Positions 1 to 6,673 of a DNA stretch of 8,447 nucleotides are shown one piece after another. Numbering within the stretch: the first letter of the stretch is position 1; every line of letters begins with the position of its first letter. The stretch spans positions 1-8,447 of the forward strand of contig DLXG01000067.1 in the NCBI GenBank assembly GCA_003448875.1. The letters are read 5' to 3'. The translations under genes were made by a program, and so were the position numbers. Source of the DNA: Anaerolineaceae bacterium (GTDB taxonomy: Bacteria > Chloroflexota > Anaerolineae > Anaerolineales > Anaerolineaceae). Under the pieces are notes generated by a model. The model did not search any database. It saw only the letters and a program-made list of their open reading frames with translations, and had not been told where the DNA came from.

Positions 1-237
1 GGCTAAATTGCGCTGCGGGTGAGTCTGGCCGGTCAGGTCGGGCTGGCCCGGTTCAACCTCGTGCCACAGCCACGGGATATAACTGGCGACGGCATTAAAA
101 CCGGCCCGTTGTAGCAGCGCCAGCCGCTCGGCCCACGCCTCGGCCGGCGAGCGGAAGTAATGAAACTCACCGGCCTGAATCAGCAGCGGCCGGCCGTCGT
201 ACCAGAACTGCCCGGAGTGAATTTGAAACAAGGCCAT
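1..237 (-). CDS. GH35 beta-galactosidase-type glycoside hydrolase, N-terminal fragment
   Basis: The frame opens at an ATG (237-235) and stays open for 79 codons to the left edge, so only the N-terminus is visible. It has the typical start of a GH35 catalytic barrel: GQFWYDGRPLLIQAGEFHYFR (first strand, with a GEFHYFR block near residues 23-29), then W..RL..L..AGFNAV (about 35-52), then SYIPWLWHEVEPG (about 54-66). Family knowledge: GH35 enzymes are retaining exo-beta-galactosidases or related exo-hydrolases. The two catalytic glutamates lie further downstream and are not in the window. No signal peptide is visible, so a cytoplasmic enzyme acting on imported oligosaccharides is likely. The start is supported by AAGGA at 250-246, 8 bases upstream, which overlaps the end of the LacI gene; the two genes are separated by 5 bases. 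A GH42-type enzyme is less likely because of the GEFHYFR and PWLWHE pattern. Linkage and sugar specificity cannot be read from this piece. Confidence 0.86.
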   Translation of the reverse strand, partial: MALFQIHSGQFWYDGRPLLIQAGEFHYFRSPAEAWAERLALLQRAGFNAVASYIPWLWHEVEPGQPDLTGQTHPQRNLA

Positions 238-242
238 GGGGT

Positions 243-1235
243 TTATCCTTTGGAGTCGAAATTACCCGGCGCGCGCCGTGAGGATTCGCGCACGATCAAA
301 TGGGTGGGGATACGCACATGCTCGAAAGGCCGCCCTTCTTCCAGAAAGCGAATCAACTGACCGGCGGCCTGCGCGCCCCATTCAAAGCGCGAAGCCCCCA
401 CTGTGGAAAGCGAAGGCTGCATGTAACGGGCAATCAGAATATCATCAAAGCCGACCACCGCGGCATCCTGAGGGGCGCGCAGCCCGGCTTCTCTCATCGC
501 CTCGATAAAACCGATGGCCATCTGATCGTTGGCACAAAAAACGGCTTCGGGCAATTCACCGGCAGCAATCATCATACGCCCAATGTCATAACCGCTCAGG
601 CGGGTAAAGTTGCCCTGATAAACCGGCACACTCAAACCCTTCTCGGCCGCCTTTTCCAGAAAGGTCTGTTTGCGTTCGGTGTTATCCAGCGAGTCCACCG
701 CCCCGGCGATGAAAGCCATGCGCCGGCAGCCCTGTTCGTACAGGTGATCGAACACCTCACGCACACCCTGCGTATTATCCAGCAGCAGCGGCAGGATGCA
801 CTCGTGTTCGATGTGGCGGTCCATGACCACAATCGGAAACTTGGGTGAAACCAGTTTGAGTAGAAGTTCGCTCTTGACCTTGTAGTCGAACACAATCGCC
901 CCGTCCACCTGCCGCTGCGTCAGCAGCCTGCGCAGGGAGCGCGCCTGAGGGCAGACAATCAATTCATACTCGGTATTCAACACTGTCTGGTGGATACCCT
1001 CCAAAATTTCCTCGTAAAACTGCCCGCCAAAACTGGTGATGAACACCCCCAGCGTGAGCGTCTTGCGCTTTTTCAGGTGGCGCGCAAAGGCATTGGGGTA
1101 GTAATTCAACTCGGCGGCGGCTTTCAACACCCGCTGGCGGGTTTCTTCACTGATCGTGCCAGTGTTGTTGAGTGCGTAAGAAGCCGCCGTTACGCTGACT
1201 TTGGCACGTTTGGCTACGTCGCGAATGGTGGTCAT
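243..1235 (-). CDS. LacI-family transcriptional regulator
   Basis: A full-length LacI/GalR regulator of 330 residues, the usual family size. The N-terminal helix-turn-helix spans residues 2-23 (TTIRDVAKRAKVSVTAAS then YALN). The hinge helix follows at about 47-57 (PNAFARHLKKRKT), with Leu54 at the place of the leucine that wedges into the operator minor groove in LacI. The remainder, about 60-320, is the periplasmic-binding-protein-like sensor domain, with FCANDQMAIGFIEAMREAGL and VVGFDDI near 233-267 and the usual C-terminal ending HLIVRESS. It probably represses or controls this sugar operon and responds to a product of the degraded glycan; the effector is unknown. The ATG at 1235 is preceded by AGGGAG (1248-1243) with 7-base spacing. 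The gene starts 4 bases after the stop of the PF10091 lipoprotein gene, so it appears co-transcribed with its probable targets, which implies autoregulation. No operator can be assigned because there is no intergenic space in the window. Confidence 0.95.
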   Translation of the reverse strand: MTTIRDVAKRAKVSVTAASYALNNTGTISEETRQRVLKAAAELNYYPNAFARHLKKRKTLTLGVFITSFGGQFYEEILEGIHQTVLNTEYELIVCPQARSLRRLLTQRQVDGAIVFDYKVKSELLLKLVSPKFPIVVMDRHIEHECILPLLLDNTQGVREVFDHLYEQGCRRMAFIAGAVDSLDNTERKQTFLEKAAEKGLSVPVYQGNFTRLSGYDIGRMMIAAGELPEAVFCANDQMAIGFIEAMREAGLRAPQDAAVVGFDDILIARYMQPSLSTVGASRFEWGAQAAGQLIRFLEEGRPFEHVRIPTHLIVRESSRRAPGNFDSKG

Positions 1236-1239
1236 CCCT

Positions 1240-2637
1240 TTACTCCCTCACCTGCTCAAAACCAAGACGCTGCAAACCTCGTTGAACTGCCTCGTTTTGC
1301 ATCATCACATTGTGGACAAAACCATTCTGGTAATTGGCCAGCATCAGCAGCGTAATGCCCTTGTCAATGCCGATCACATCGCTGGCAAACCAGTTGCGGC
1401 TGAGGTTGTAGGCATCCTTGAATCCATAGCGGCCTTTGAGCCGTTCAATCGAGTAATAATTCAGCATGGCCTGTTTGGCCTCTTCGGGCAGGAAGATGAT
1501 CGAGCCAATCGCCCCGGCCGGCGGAACGGTATCATCCACGCGGTGGACGGTGTTGTCGTAGCCGGAAGGCGGTGCGCCGTAGCGCCCGTCGTAACCGTCC
1601 GGGCCGTCGCAGGCGGTCAATCCCCACGCGATCGGGCCGATGGTCTTGAACTTGTTTTGCATACGCACGGCATAATTGTAATGCGCCTGCGAAGCCTCCA
1701 CCGAATTTTGAAACCAGTTGACACCGTCGCGGTCCACCCAATTGCGAAAATCAATCCAGGCATGGCTGAACTGGTAGGTGAAGATGGAGTGAAACCACGA
1801 GTGGATGAAGGGCTGGCCGCCGGCATAGGTTACATAATGACGGGTGAAGGCATAGTACACGGCCGGGTCTATCGGGTACGTCTCCGAGCCGGCTGCCAGA
1901 ATGTACATCATCAACTGCTCGGCGTAAAAATCCCAGTGACCTTCAAAGCCCTTTTCGGGGTAATAACCCATGTAGAACATATCGCGGTTTTGATCCACAA
2001 ACCAGTTCCAGTTGATTCCTTCATAAATACGGCGGGCTTTCTCGGCAATCTCACCGCCGAAGTACTCCCCTGCCGAAAGCACACCCATCATCAGGATGGC
2101 CGTGTCAATGTTGGAAACCTCGCTGTTCCAGGCGCGCTTGCCGGTGCGCAGGTTGAGAAAGTGGTAATAAAAACCCTCCACGCGGTCAAGGTTCAAGAGG
2201 GTATCCAGCGTGCAGTTGACCCGCTCGGCGGCCTGCTCACGGGTGATGTATCCCTTCTCCACGCCGATCAGGTAAGCCGTCAGGCCAAAACCAACCGAGG
2301 CGATGCTGGCAATCCCCTCGGCACCGGGGTAACGGTCGCGAATCAAGCCGCAGCCGGGGCTGGCCGGGTCGCTGTTGGCCTGCTCCCAGAAGAAATCGAA
2401 CGAGCCCCTCATCTCGTATTCGATGACTTCCTCGATGGTCGGGACGGGGGTTGGGGAGGGTGTCAGAGAAGGCATCATGATCTCCGTTGGGGTTAAGGTT
2501 GGTAGAGATGCGGTGGTGCTTGCCGGCGGTATCGTTGAAAGCGGCGTTTGTGCTGCCAGCGGCCCAGAACCTGCCGGAAGGCAACCTGCTGTTGCCACCA
2601 GCACAAAAATCAATCCCATCAAAACGGGTTTATTCAC
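1240..2637 (-). CDS. Glucoamylase-like (PF10091/COG5368) lipoprotein, GH144-type beta-1,2-glucanase candidate
   Basis: A 465-residue exported hydrolase. Residues 1-19 form a lipoprotein signal (hydrophobic core GLIFVLVATAG, lipobox Cys19), followed by a Thr/Pro/Ser-rich spacer (about 30-68) that would hold the enzyme away from the membrane. The catalytic region, about 70-465, is an all-helical (alpha/alpha) barrel of the 'glucoamylase family protein' group. Recognisable blocks: SFDFFWEQ (79-86), GFGLTAYLIGVEKGYITREQA (116-136), SEVSNIDTAILMMGVLSAGEYF (172-193), HWDFYAEQLMMYILAAGS (234-251), QFSHAWIDFR (289-298), WGLTACDGPDGY (338-349), YGAPP (353-357) and VIGIDKG (421-427). Known members include GH144 endo-beta-1,2-glucanases, and related domains occur in cyclic beta-1,2-glucan synthases; true glucoamylase activity is not expected. 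Glu240 and Asp178 sit in the most conserved acidic blocks and are catalytic candidates by inference. The start is GTG, because an in-frame TAA lies two codons upstream; it overlaps the MalG-type gene by 8 bases. beta-1,2-glucan as substrate is a family-based guess. Confidence 0.88.
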   Translation of the reverse strand: MNKPVLMGLIFVLVATAGCLPAGSGPLAAQTPLSTIPPASTTASLPTLTPTEIMMPSLTPSPTPVPTIEEVIEYEMRGSFDFFWEQANSDPASPGCGLIRDRYPGAEGIASIASVGFGLTAYLIGVEKGYITREQAAERVNCTLDTLLNLDRVEGFYYHFLNLRTGKRAWNSEVSNIDTAILMMGVLSAGEYFGGEIAEKARRIYEGINWNWFVDQNRDMFYMGYYPEKGFEGHWDFYAEQLMMYILAAGSETYPIDPAVYYAFTRHYVTYAGGQPFIHSWFHSIFTYQFSHAWIDFRNWVDRDGVNWFQNSVEASQAHYNYAVRMQNKFKTIGPIAWGLTACDGPDGYDGRYGAPPSGYDNTVHRVDDTVPPAGAIGSIIFLPEEAKQAMLNYYSIERLKGRYGFKDAYNLSRNWFASDVIGIDKGITLLMLANYQNGFVHNVMMQNEAVQRGLQRLGFEQVRE

Positions 2638-3574
2638 CGGTTACGCCCGTCCTTTCCACCGATTCGACAAACCAGCGCTGCAAGATGAAATACAACACCA
2701 GCAGCGGCGCGATGTTCAAGAAGGTGCCGCTCAATTTAACCGCTTCGTTAATCCGGTCAAAGATATTGACCACCCCCGGTGGATAGAGATTCTCGTAAGC
2801 CTGCACAAACTTGCTCAACTGCATCGGCAGAGTCTGGATGCCGCCTTCCAGAAAGATGACCGTCAGGAAGGTTTCATTCCAGTACCAGACCGTTGAAAAC
2901 AGAACCGTCACGACATAGGCCGGCAGTGCGTTCGGCAGTGCAATCCGCAGGAAGATAGTCAACTCCGAGGCCCCGTCCAGGCGGGCCGATTCTTCCAGCA
3001 CTCTGGGGATGGTACTGAAGGATTGATAGAAGATCAGGATGAAAATGGCGCTCTTAAAACCCTGCCCCACCGCCGCCGGCAGAATCAGAGAGTAGATACT
3101 GCCCAACAGTCCGTATTCGCGGTAGGTCAGCATCTGCGGCAGGACGGTATTCTGGGGGGGGATGATGAACGTGGCCAGCATCAGCGCAAAGATCAGACGT
3201 TTGCCGGGGAAGCGGAAACGCGCCAGCCCATAGCCCACCAGCGAACAAACCACTGCTTGAATTAGAGAGGGAATCAGGCTGGTGATCAGCGAGTTGAGAA
3301 AGGTCTGCGGGTAATTCAACACGCGGAAGGCTTTGAGGTAATTTTCCACATAAAATTGAGTCGGCACCCATTGCACCATCGGGTTAAGCAGATCCTGCGG
3401 GCTTTTCATGCTGGTGATGAACATATACAAGAGCGGGTAGAGATAGACAAAGGCAATCACTACCAGCACAGTGTAGAGAACCAGTAAAAAGATCAGCCCG
3501 TAATGTGTGCGGCTGCCAAAAAAGAAGGAACGGATGCGTTCGTAATTCCAGCGCGGCAACCAGCGGCTCAGCAT
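2630..3574 (-). CDS. Carbohydrate ABC transporter permease, MalG type (CUT1)
   Basis: An inner-membrane permease subunit of 314 residues with six predicted hydrophobic segments (roughly 25-52, 95-117, 127-147, 158-185, 215-240 and 285-300). The cytoplasmic EAA loop that contacts the ATPase is clear at about 194-214 (EESARLDGAS followed by ELTIFLRIALP), with the invariant D-G-A at 200-202. The extracytoplasmic stretch VENYLKAF (76-83) and the FRFPGKRL turn (120-127) are typical of MalG/UgpE-like proteins. The N-terminus is somewhat extended (about 24 polar residues before the first membrane span). It would pair with the MalF-type protein just upstream to import an oligosaccharide. The ATG at 3574 follows a very strong ribosome-binding site that contains the stop codon of the upstream permease; the gap between the genes is 4 bases. 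The substrate cannot be inferred from the permease alone. Confidence 0.95.
   Translation of the reverse strand: MLSRWLPRWNYERIRSFFFGSRTHYGLIFLLVLYTVLVVIAFVYLYPLLYMFITSMKSPQDLLNPMVQWVPTQFYVENYLKAFRVLNYPQTFLNSLITSLIPSLIQAVVCSLVGYGLARFRFPGKRLIFALMLATFIIPPQNTVLPQMLTYREYGLLGSIYSLILPAAVGQGFKSAIFILIFYQSFSTIPRVLEESARLDGASELTIFLRIALPNALPAYVVTVLFSTVWYWNETFLTVIFLEGGIQTLPMQLSKFVQAYENLYPPGVVNIFDRINEAVKLSGTFLNIAPLLVLYFILQRWFVESVERTGVTGE
2650..2654 (-). promoter_or_regulatory. Ribosome-binding site, wide spacing, for the PF10091 lipoprotein
   Basis: AAGGA on the minus strand, 12 bases before the GTG at 2637, which is longer than usual. The alternative ATG at 2619 would be 30 bases away and would cut off the N-terminal NKP of the signal peptide. 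An in-frame TAA at 2643-2641 rules out any earlier start. Initiation here may depend on coupling to the 8-base overlap with the upstream permease gene. Confidence 0.5.
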
Positions 3575-3578
3575 GGCT

Positions 3579-4457
3579 TCACCTCCTCCCTCCCCCGCGC
3601 AGAACCGCGTAGGTAATCAACAGCAATAGAATCAGCACCCCAAAATAGACAAAGGCCATCGCACTGGCGTAGCCGATTCCACCCTGCACGGCGTAGGTCT
3701 GTCCATAAATGTAGCGTACCACCTTGTTTTCGGAGAAATGGGAAAGCGTGATGATGGTGTAGACCGCATTGATGACGGTGGTGGTGGAAAGCGATGGCAG
3801 GGTGATCTTCCAGAAAGAGACCCATGCCGACGCCCCATCCATGGCGGCTGCTTCATACACACTGCGGTCAATTTTTTGCAAACTGGCCAGATAGATCAGA
3901 ATCTGCACGCCCGAAAACCAGAAGATGATAATGAACGAGGTTAAGAGATACTGGATGGGATTGCGCAAATAAACCGGCAGGTCTTGCAGAAATTGCGAAA
4001 CCGCTGCCAGATTGGCAAACTGAGGCACCGAAGCAACCCCCTGAGCGATCAGTTCGCGAATGACCGGGCCGCTGGTGATGATCACCGGCAGGAAGAAGAT
4101 AGTACGGAAAACACCTTTGAGCGGAAAATCCAGATTGAGAAACAGCGCGATGATCATGGCAAAGATCAGCACCACCGGCGTGGAAATCAGCGTTTCCAGC
4201 GCGTATTCGATCACCAGCTGCACAAAGGTCGGGTCGGTAAACAGGGCGCGGGTGTAGTTGGCCCAGCGCACAAAGGTGAGCTCAATGCCGGTTGCGGTAA
4301 CCGTCACCTGATGCAGACTGTAGCGGAAGGTTTCCACCAGCGGGAAGAGCGTAAACAGGGCAAAGCCAATCACCCAGACCAGCACAAAACTGTAACCGCT
4401 CAGGGCCTCCCGCACCGAAGGCGGAATTTCATTTCTCAACCATTTTCCCAGATTCAC
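3579..4457 (-). CDS. Sugar ABC transporter permease, MalF type (CUT1)
   Basis: A 292-residue inner-membrane permease of the MalF/UgpA/LacF group, without the large extra periplasmic domain of E. coli MalF. Six hydrophobic segments are visible (about 22-44, 86-108, 116-135, 168-192, 221-240 and 262-287). The EAA loop lies at about 202-221 (EAAAMDGASAWVSFWKITLP), with D207-G208-A209 in place. The segment FPLKGVFRTIFFLPVIIT (111-128) is the usual block before the third span. The start is GTG at 4457, overlapping the stop of the DUF5696 gene as GTGA and preceded by GGGAGG. This suggests translational coupling between the secreted protein and the transporter. Neither a solute-binding protein nor an ATPase gene is in the window; CUT1 systems often use a shared ATPase encoded elsewhere. 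Confidence 0.95.
   Translation of the reverse strand: MNLGKWLRNEIPPSVREALSGYSFVLVWVIGFALFTLFPLVETFRYSLHQVTVTATGIELTFVRWANYTRALFTDPTFVQLVIEYALETLISTPVVLIFAMIIALFLNLDFPLKGVFRTIFFLPVIITSGPVIRELIAQGVASVPQFANLAAVSQFLQDLPVYLRNPIQYLLTSFIIIFWFSGVQILIYLASLQKIDRSVYEAAAMDGASAWVSFWKITLPSLSTTTVINAVYTIITLSHFSENKVVRYIYGQTYAVQGGIGYASAMAFVYFGVLILLLLITYAVLRGGGRR
3581..3587 (-). promoter_or_regulatory. Strong ribosome-binding site for the MalG-type permease
   Basis: AGGAGGT on the minus strand, within a longer purine run, 6 bases before the ATG at 3574. The stop codon TGA of the upstream permease (3581-3579) overlaps its 3' end, so a terminating ribosome sits directly on the next initiation site. This would help keep the two permease subunits in balance. 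Confidence 0.8.
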
Positions 4458-6673
4458 GGCCGGCCTCCCATCATACCGCGCGCATCCCGCGCCGGCACAA
4501 CCTGTCCGCTGCTCATTGCATAGGGCTGGCTGGAGTAGTTGACAATCACCCGGTAGCCGTTGGCGTAGGTAGTGGCAAACACCCCCTCCGCCAGTTTTTG
4601 ACGGGCGACGATCGGCTGACCCAGCGCCGGTGCAAGCAGGTCATTCAGCCACGCGTAGGTCTGTTTGACTTCATCGCCCCACTGGGCATAAGCCGAAGTA
4701 AACACCCAGCTGGAGGAAGTTTTCAGGATTTTGGCGGTAACCTCGTGCGAAAGGAAGAAGGACGGGTAAATGCCGTAATCGGCGTGCTTGAGGCGGTCGC
4801 CAAGCGGGTCGGAGGAAAAGTTGAGCGGCGGCCCGTAATACGGCACATAGCCGGCCAGCACAATTTGCAAAAACGGCACGTCCTGCATGGTGAAGATGTA
4901 ACCGCTGTCATCCAGCGGCATATCGAAGTAAGCCTGCATCCGGCTGAAAGCGTAATCATTCGGATTGTAAAAAGCCAGCGGCGCGGGCAGTTCTTCCAGC
5001 AATTGGCGGTAACGAACCAGCGACTGCTGACGGTTAAGCGGCGGCGTGGTACGAAAATCACTGTACAGCATCGTGCCAACCTGATCCAAAGCCAGCCCGC
5101 AGGCCAGTTTTTCCTCCGCCTGGCGCGCCAGCCGGGTCAACCGCTGTGTGAGCGAGTCGGCGTTCAGGTAGTACGAGACTTTGTAACGGTTGTAGCCCAA
5201 CATATACACGCCGGTGATGGCCATGGCCAGATCACGGCGCGGCGAGTAACCGCCCTCATCCCGCAGGGCAGCCTGCGGATCGGCATACAGGTACAACCGG
5301 CCGCCGTTTGCCGTCAACTGCTCCGAAAGGGCGCGCAATTCCGAAAGGCTGCCCAGCCGCCGGTCAAGGCGGAGTGAATCAGGCAGCATACTGGCCGCCC
5401 CCAGCGGCTGCCAGCCGTAATAGACTGCCTCCACCCGCCCGATTTGCAGGTCATCTATAATGGCGCGCATCTGCTCCACGGTGGTCATTGGGATCATGCG
5501 CTCCCACAGCAGCACCTTTTCTTTATCCCCGCCCAAAAACTCCAGATGCAGGCCGATCTGATTGGCGGTTTGACTCAGCGGCCTGAGCCAGCCCTTTTCC
5601 AGCAGAAATTGCTGGTAACTGCGTGCCATGCCGACATAATCGCTCTCCGCTCCGCTCAAAAAGCGATAACGCACTTTGATGTCGAAGGCATTGGTTTCTT
5701 TTTGCAGGGTGGTCACCCCTGCCCCGGCGCGGTTGGTGGCCTGAAAGTAACTCTGGTTGTAAATGAAGGCATGGTAGGCAAAATTGAAATTGGTGATGAT
5801 GCCGGATGGATGCACGTGCAATTCTGCGTAGGCTGAACCATCCTCGACGATGGACAGGTAGGCGTTCTGCCCCTCGCCGTGTACCATGCCCATCACCGGC
5901 AGGCTCAGGCGGTAGGGGCGGTTAAGGTTGGGGTCAAACGGTAACTGGGCAATCATACCCAGATCCGCGCCGTAATAACGCCCGTAGAACATGGTGCGGG
6001 CTTTGGTGGCAGCCGCCAACGGAATCAGACTACCGCTGCCATCGGGGATCAGGATGTAACCGCTGACCTCATCGGCGCGGGTAGCCCCCATGAACGGATA
6101 CAGATAGAGGACGCCCAGTTTGTAGGCCGGATTATCCTGTCGAATCGAGGAAAAGGGAATCTCCACATGCACGCCGTCGGCTTCCAGGCGGACAATGAGC
6201 GTCATCCCGATCCCAAATTCGCTGAACAGCAGAGAGGCATCAAATCCGTCCCCATTTGTATGGAACTCAACCACTACGCTGGCGTTGGTGATTGAAACCC
6301 GCTTGTTGACTGCCTTCTCATCCAGATACTCAATGCTGATGGCGCTGTCGGCAAAAGCCGTCCACGATCGGTTCAGGCGGTCACCCGGCGCAGGCTGGTC
6401 AAGGTTGGAATGCCACAGATAACCGCTGCGCTTATCCAGCACTTTGAAGGCCAGCGTTAAGGGATGAGCATACAGAATAAAGGTCTCGTTCTCCCCCACC
6501 TGCCAGAAGTCCGGCGGGATTTCAGCTGAATGTTGGGTACTCCGTGATACCCAATTATGGCTATGCGCATTATCTCCACTGCAACAATTCGCCCCCACCT
6601 CTCCGTCCGGCAAACCGATCAGCCCCGCCAGCAGCACGAATATCAGCCACACCCGAACCATCCGCTCAGCCAC
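4454..6673 (-). CDS. DUF5696-type secreted protein, probable glycoside hydrolase-like fold, function unknown
   Basis: A 739-residue exported protein. Residues 1-29 form a Sec-type signal peptide ([17 protein letters not shown] core); it is followed by Cys30-Cys31, but the preceding GAN is a poor lipobox. Residues about 45-345 are beta-rich and resemble the N-terminal supersandwich of large glycosidases ([13 protein letters not shown] at 78-90, [15 protein letters not shown] at 205-219). Residues about 372-650 look like a (beta/alpha)8 barrel: [12 protein letters not shown] (414-425), [10 protein letters not shown] (457-466), YYLNADS (501-507), [15 protein letters not shown] (526-540, Asp530 and Asp539 being acidic candidates), [11 protein letters not shown] (566-576) and the [13 protein letters not shown] block (611-623). 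The end, about 695-725, looks like a small beta domain ([19 protein letters not shown]). The match to DUF5696 is from memory of such proteins beside CUT1 permeases and is not proven. No enzymatic activity is established for this family to my knowledge, and a hydrolase role is inference from fold impression and context. The GTG start overlaps the upstream gene by 8 bases. Confidence 0.78.
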   Translation of the reverse strand: MAERMVRVWLIFVLLAGLIGLPDGEVGANCCSGDNAHSHNWVSRSTQHSAEIPPDFWQVGENETFILYAHPLTLAFKVLDKRSGYLWHSNLDQPAPGDRLNRSWTAFADSAISIEYLDEKAVNKRVSITNASVVVEFHTNGDGFDASLLFSEFGIGMTLIVRLEADGVHVEIPFSSIRQDNPAYKLGVLYLYPFMGATRADEVSGYILIPDGSGSLIPLAAATKARTMFYGRYYGADLGMIAQLPFDPNLNRPYRLSLPVMGMVHGEGQNAYLSIVEDGSAYAELHVHPSGIITNFNFAYHAFIYNQSYFQATNRAGAGVTTLQKETNAFDIKVRYRFLSGAESDYVGMARSYQQFLLEKGWLRPLSQTANQIGLHLEFLGGDKEKVLLWERMIPMTTVEQMRAIIDDLQIGRVEAVYYGWQPLGAASMLPDSLRLDRRLGSLSELRALSEQLTANGGRLYLYADPQAALRDEGGYSPRRDLAMAITGVYMLGYNRYKVSYYLNADSLTQRLTRLARQAEEKLACGLALDQVGTMLYSDFRTTPPLNRQQSLVRYRQLLEELPAPLAFYNPNDYAFSRMQAYFDMPLDDSGYIFTMQDVPFLQIVLAGYVPYYGPPLNFSSDPLGDRLKHADYGIYPSFFLSHEVTAKILKTSSSWVFTSAYAQWGDEVKQTYAWLNDLLAPALGQPIVARQKLAEGVFATTYANGYRVIVNYSSQPYAMSSGQVVPARDARGMMGGRP
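4464..4469 (-). promoter_or_regulatory. Ribosome-binding site fixing the GTG start of the MalF-type permease
   Basis: GGGAGG on the minus strand, 6 bases before the GTG at 4457. It lies within the end of the DUF5696 gene and supports the 4-base GTGA overlap as a real stop/start junction. Confidence 0.75.

Noticed and set aside
1201..2496. A 431-codon open frame on the plus strand opposite the PF10091 lipoprotein gene
   Set aside because: The minus-strand protein has clear family blocks, a lipoprotein signal and operon context, while the plus-strand translation shows no recognisable domain and extends into the start of the LacI gene. It is a shadow frame produced by codon bias.
1240..2637. 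Annotation of the lipoprotein as a true starch-degrading glucoamylase (GH15)
   Set aside because: The database-style name 'glucoamylase family' is historical. The visible blocks match the PF10091 group, whose characterised members act on beta-1,2-glucans, not GH15.
2633..2645. A short palindrome-like sequence around ACCGGT at the permease/lipoprotein junction, considered as a LacI-type operator
   Set aside because: Only the central six bases pair perfectly and the flanks mismatch quickly. It falls within overlapping coding sequence in the middle of the operon, where a repressor site is not expected.
4598..5377. A 259-codon plus-strand open frame inside the DUF5696 gene
   Set aside because: It has no plausible ribosome-binding context or recognisable domain and lies fully opposite a well-supported coding region.
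4454..6673. Reading the DUF5696 protein as a lipoprotein through Cys30
   Set aside because: The residues before Cys30 are GAN; asparagine directly before the cysteine does not fit a lipobox, so an ordinary Sec signal peptide is more likely.
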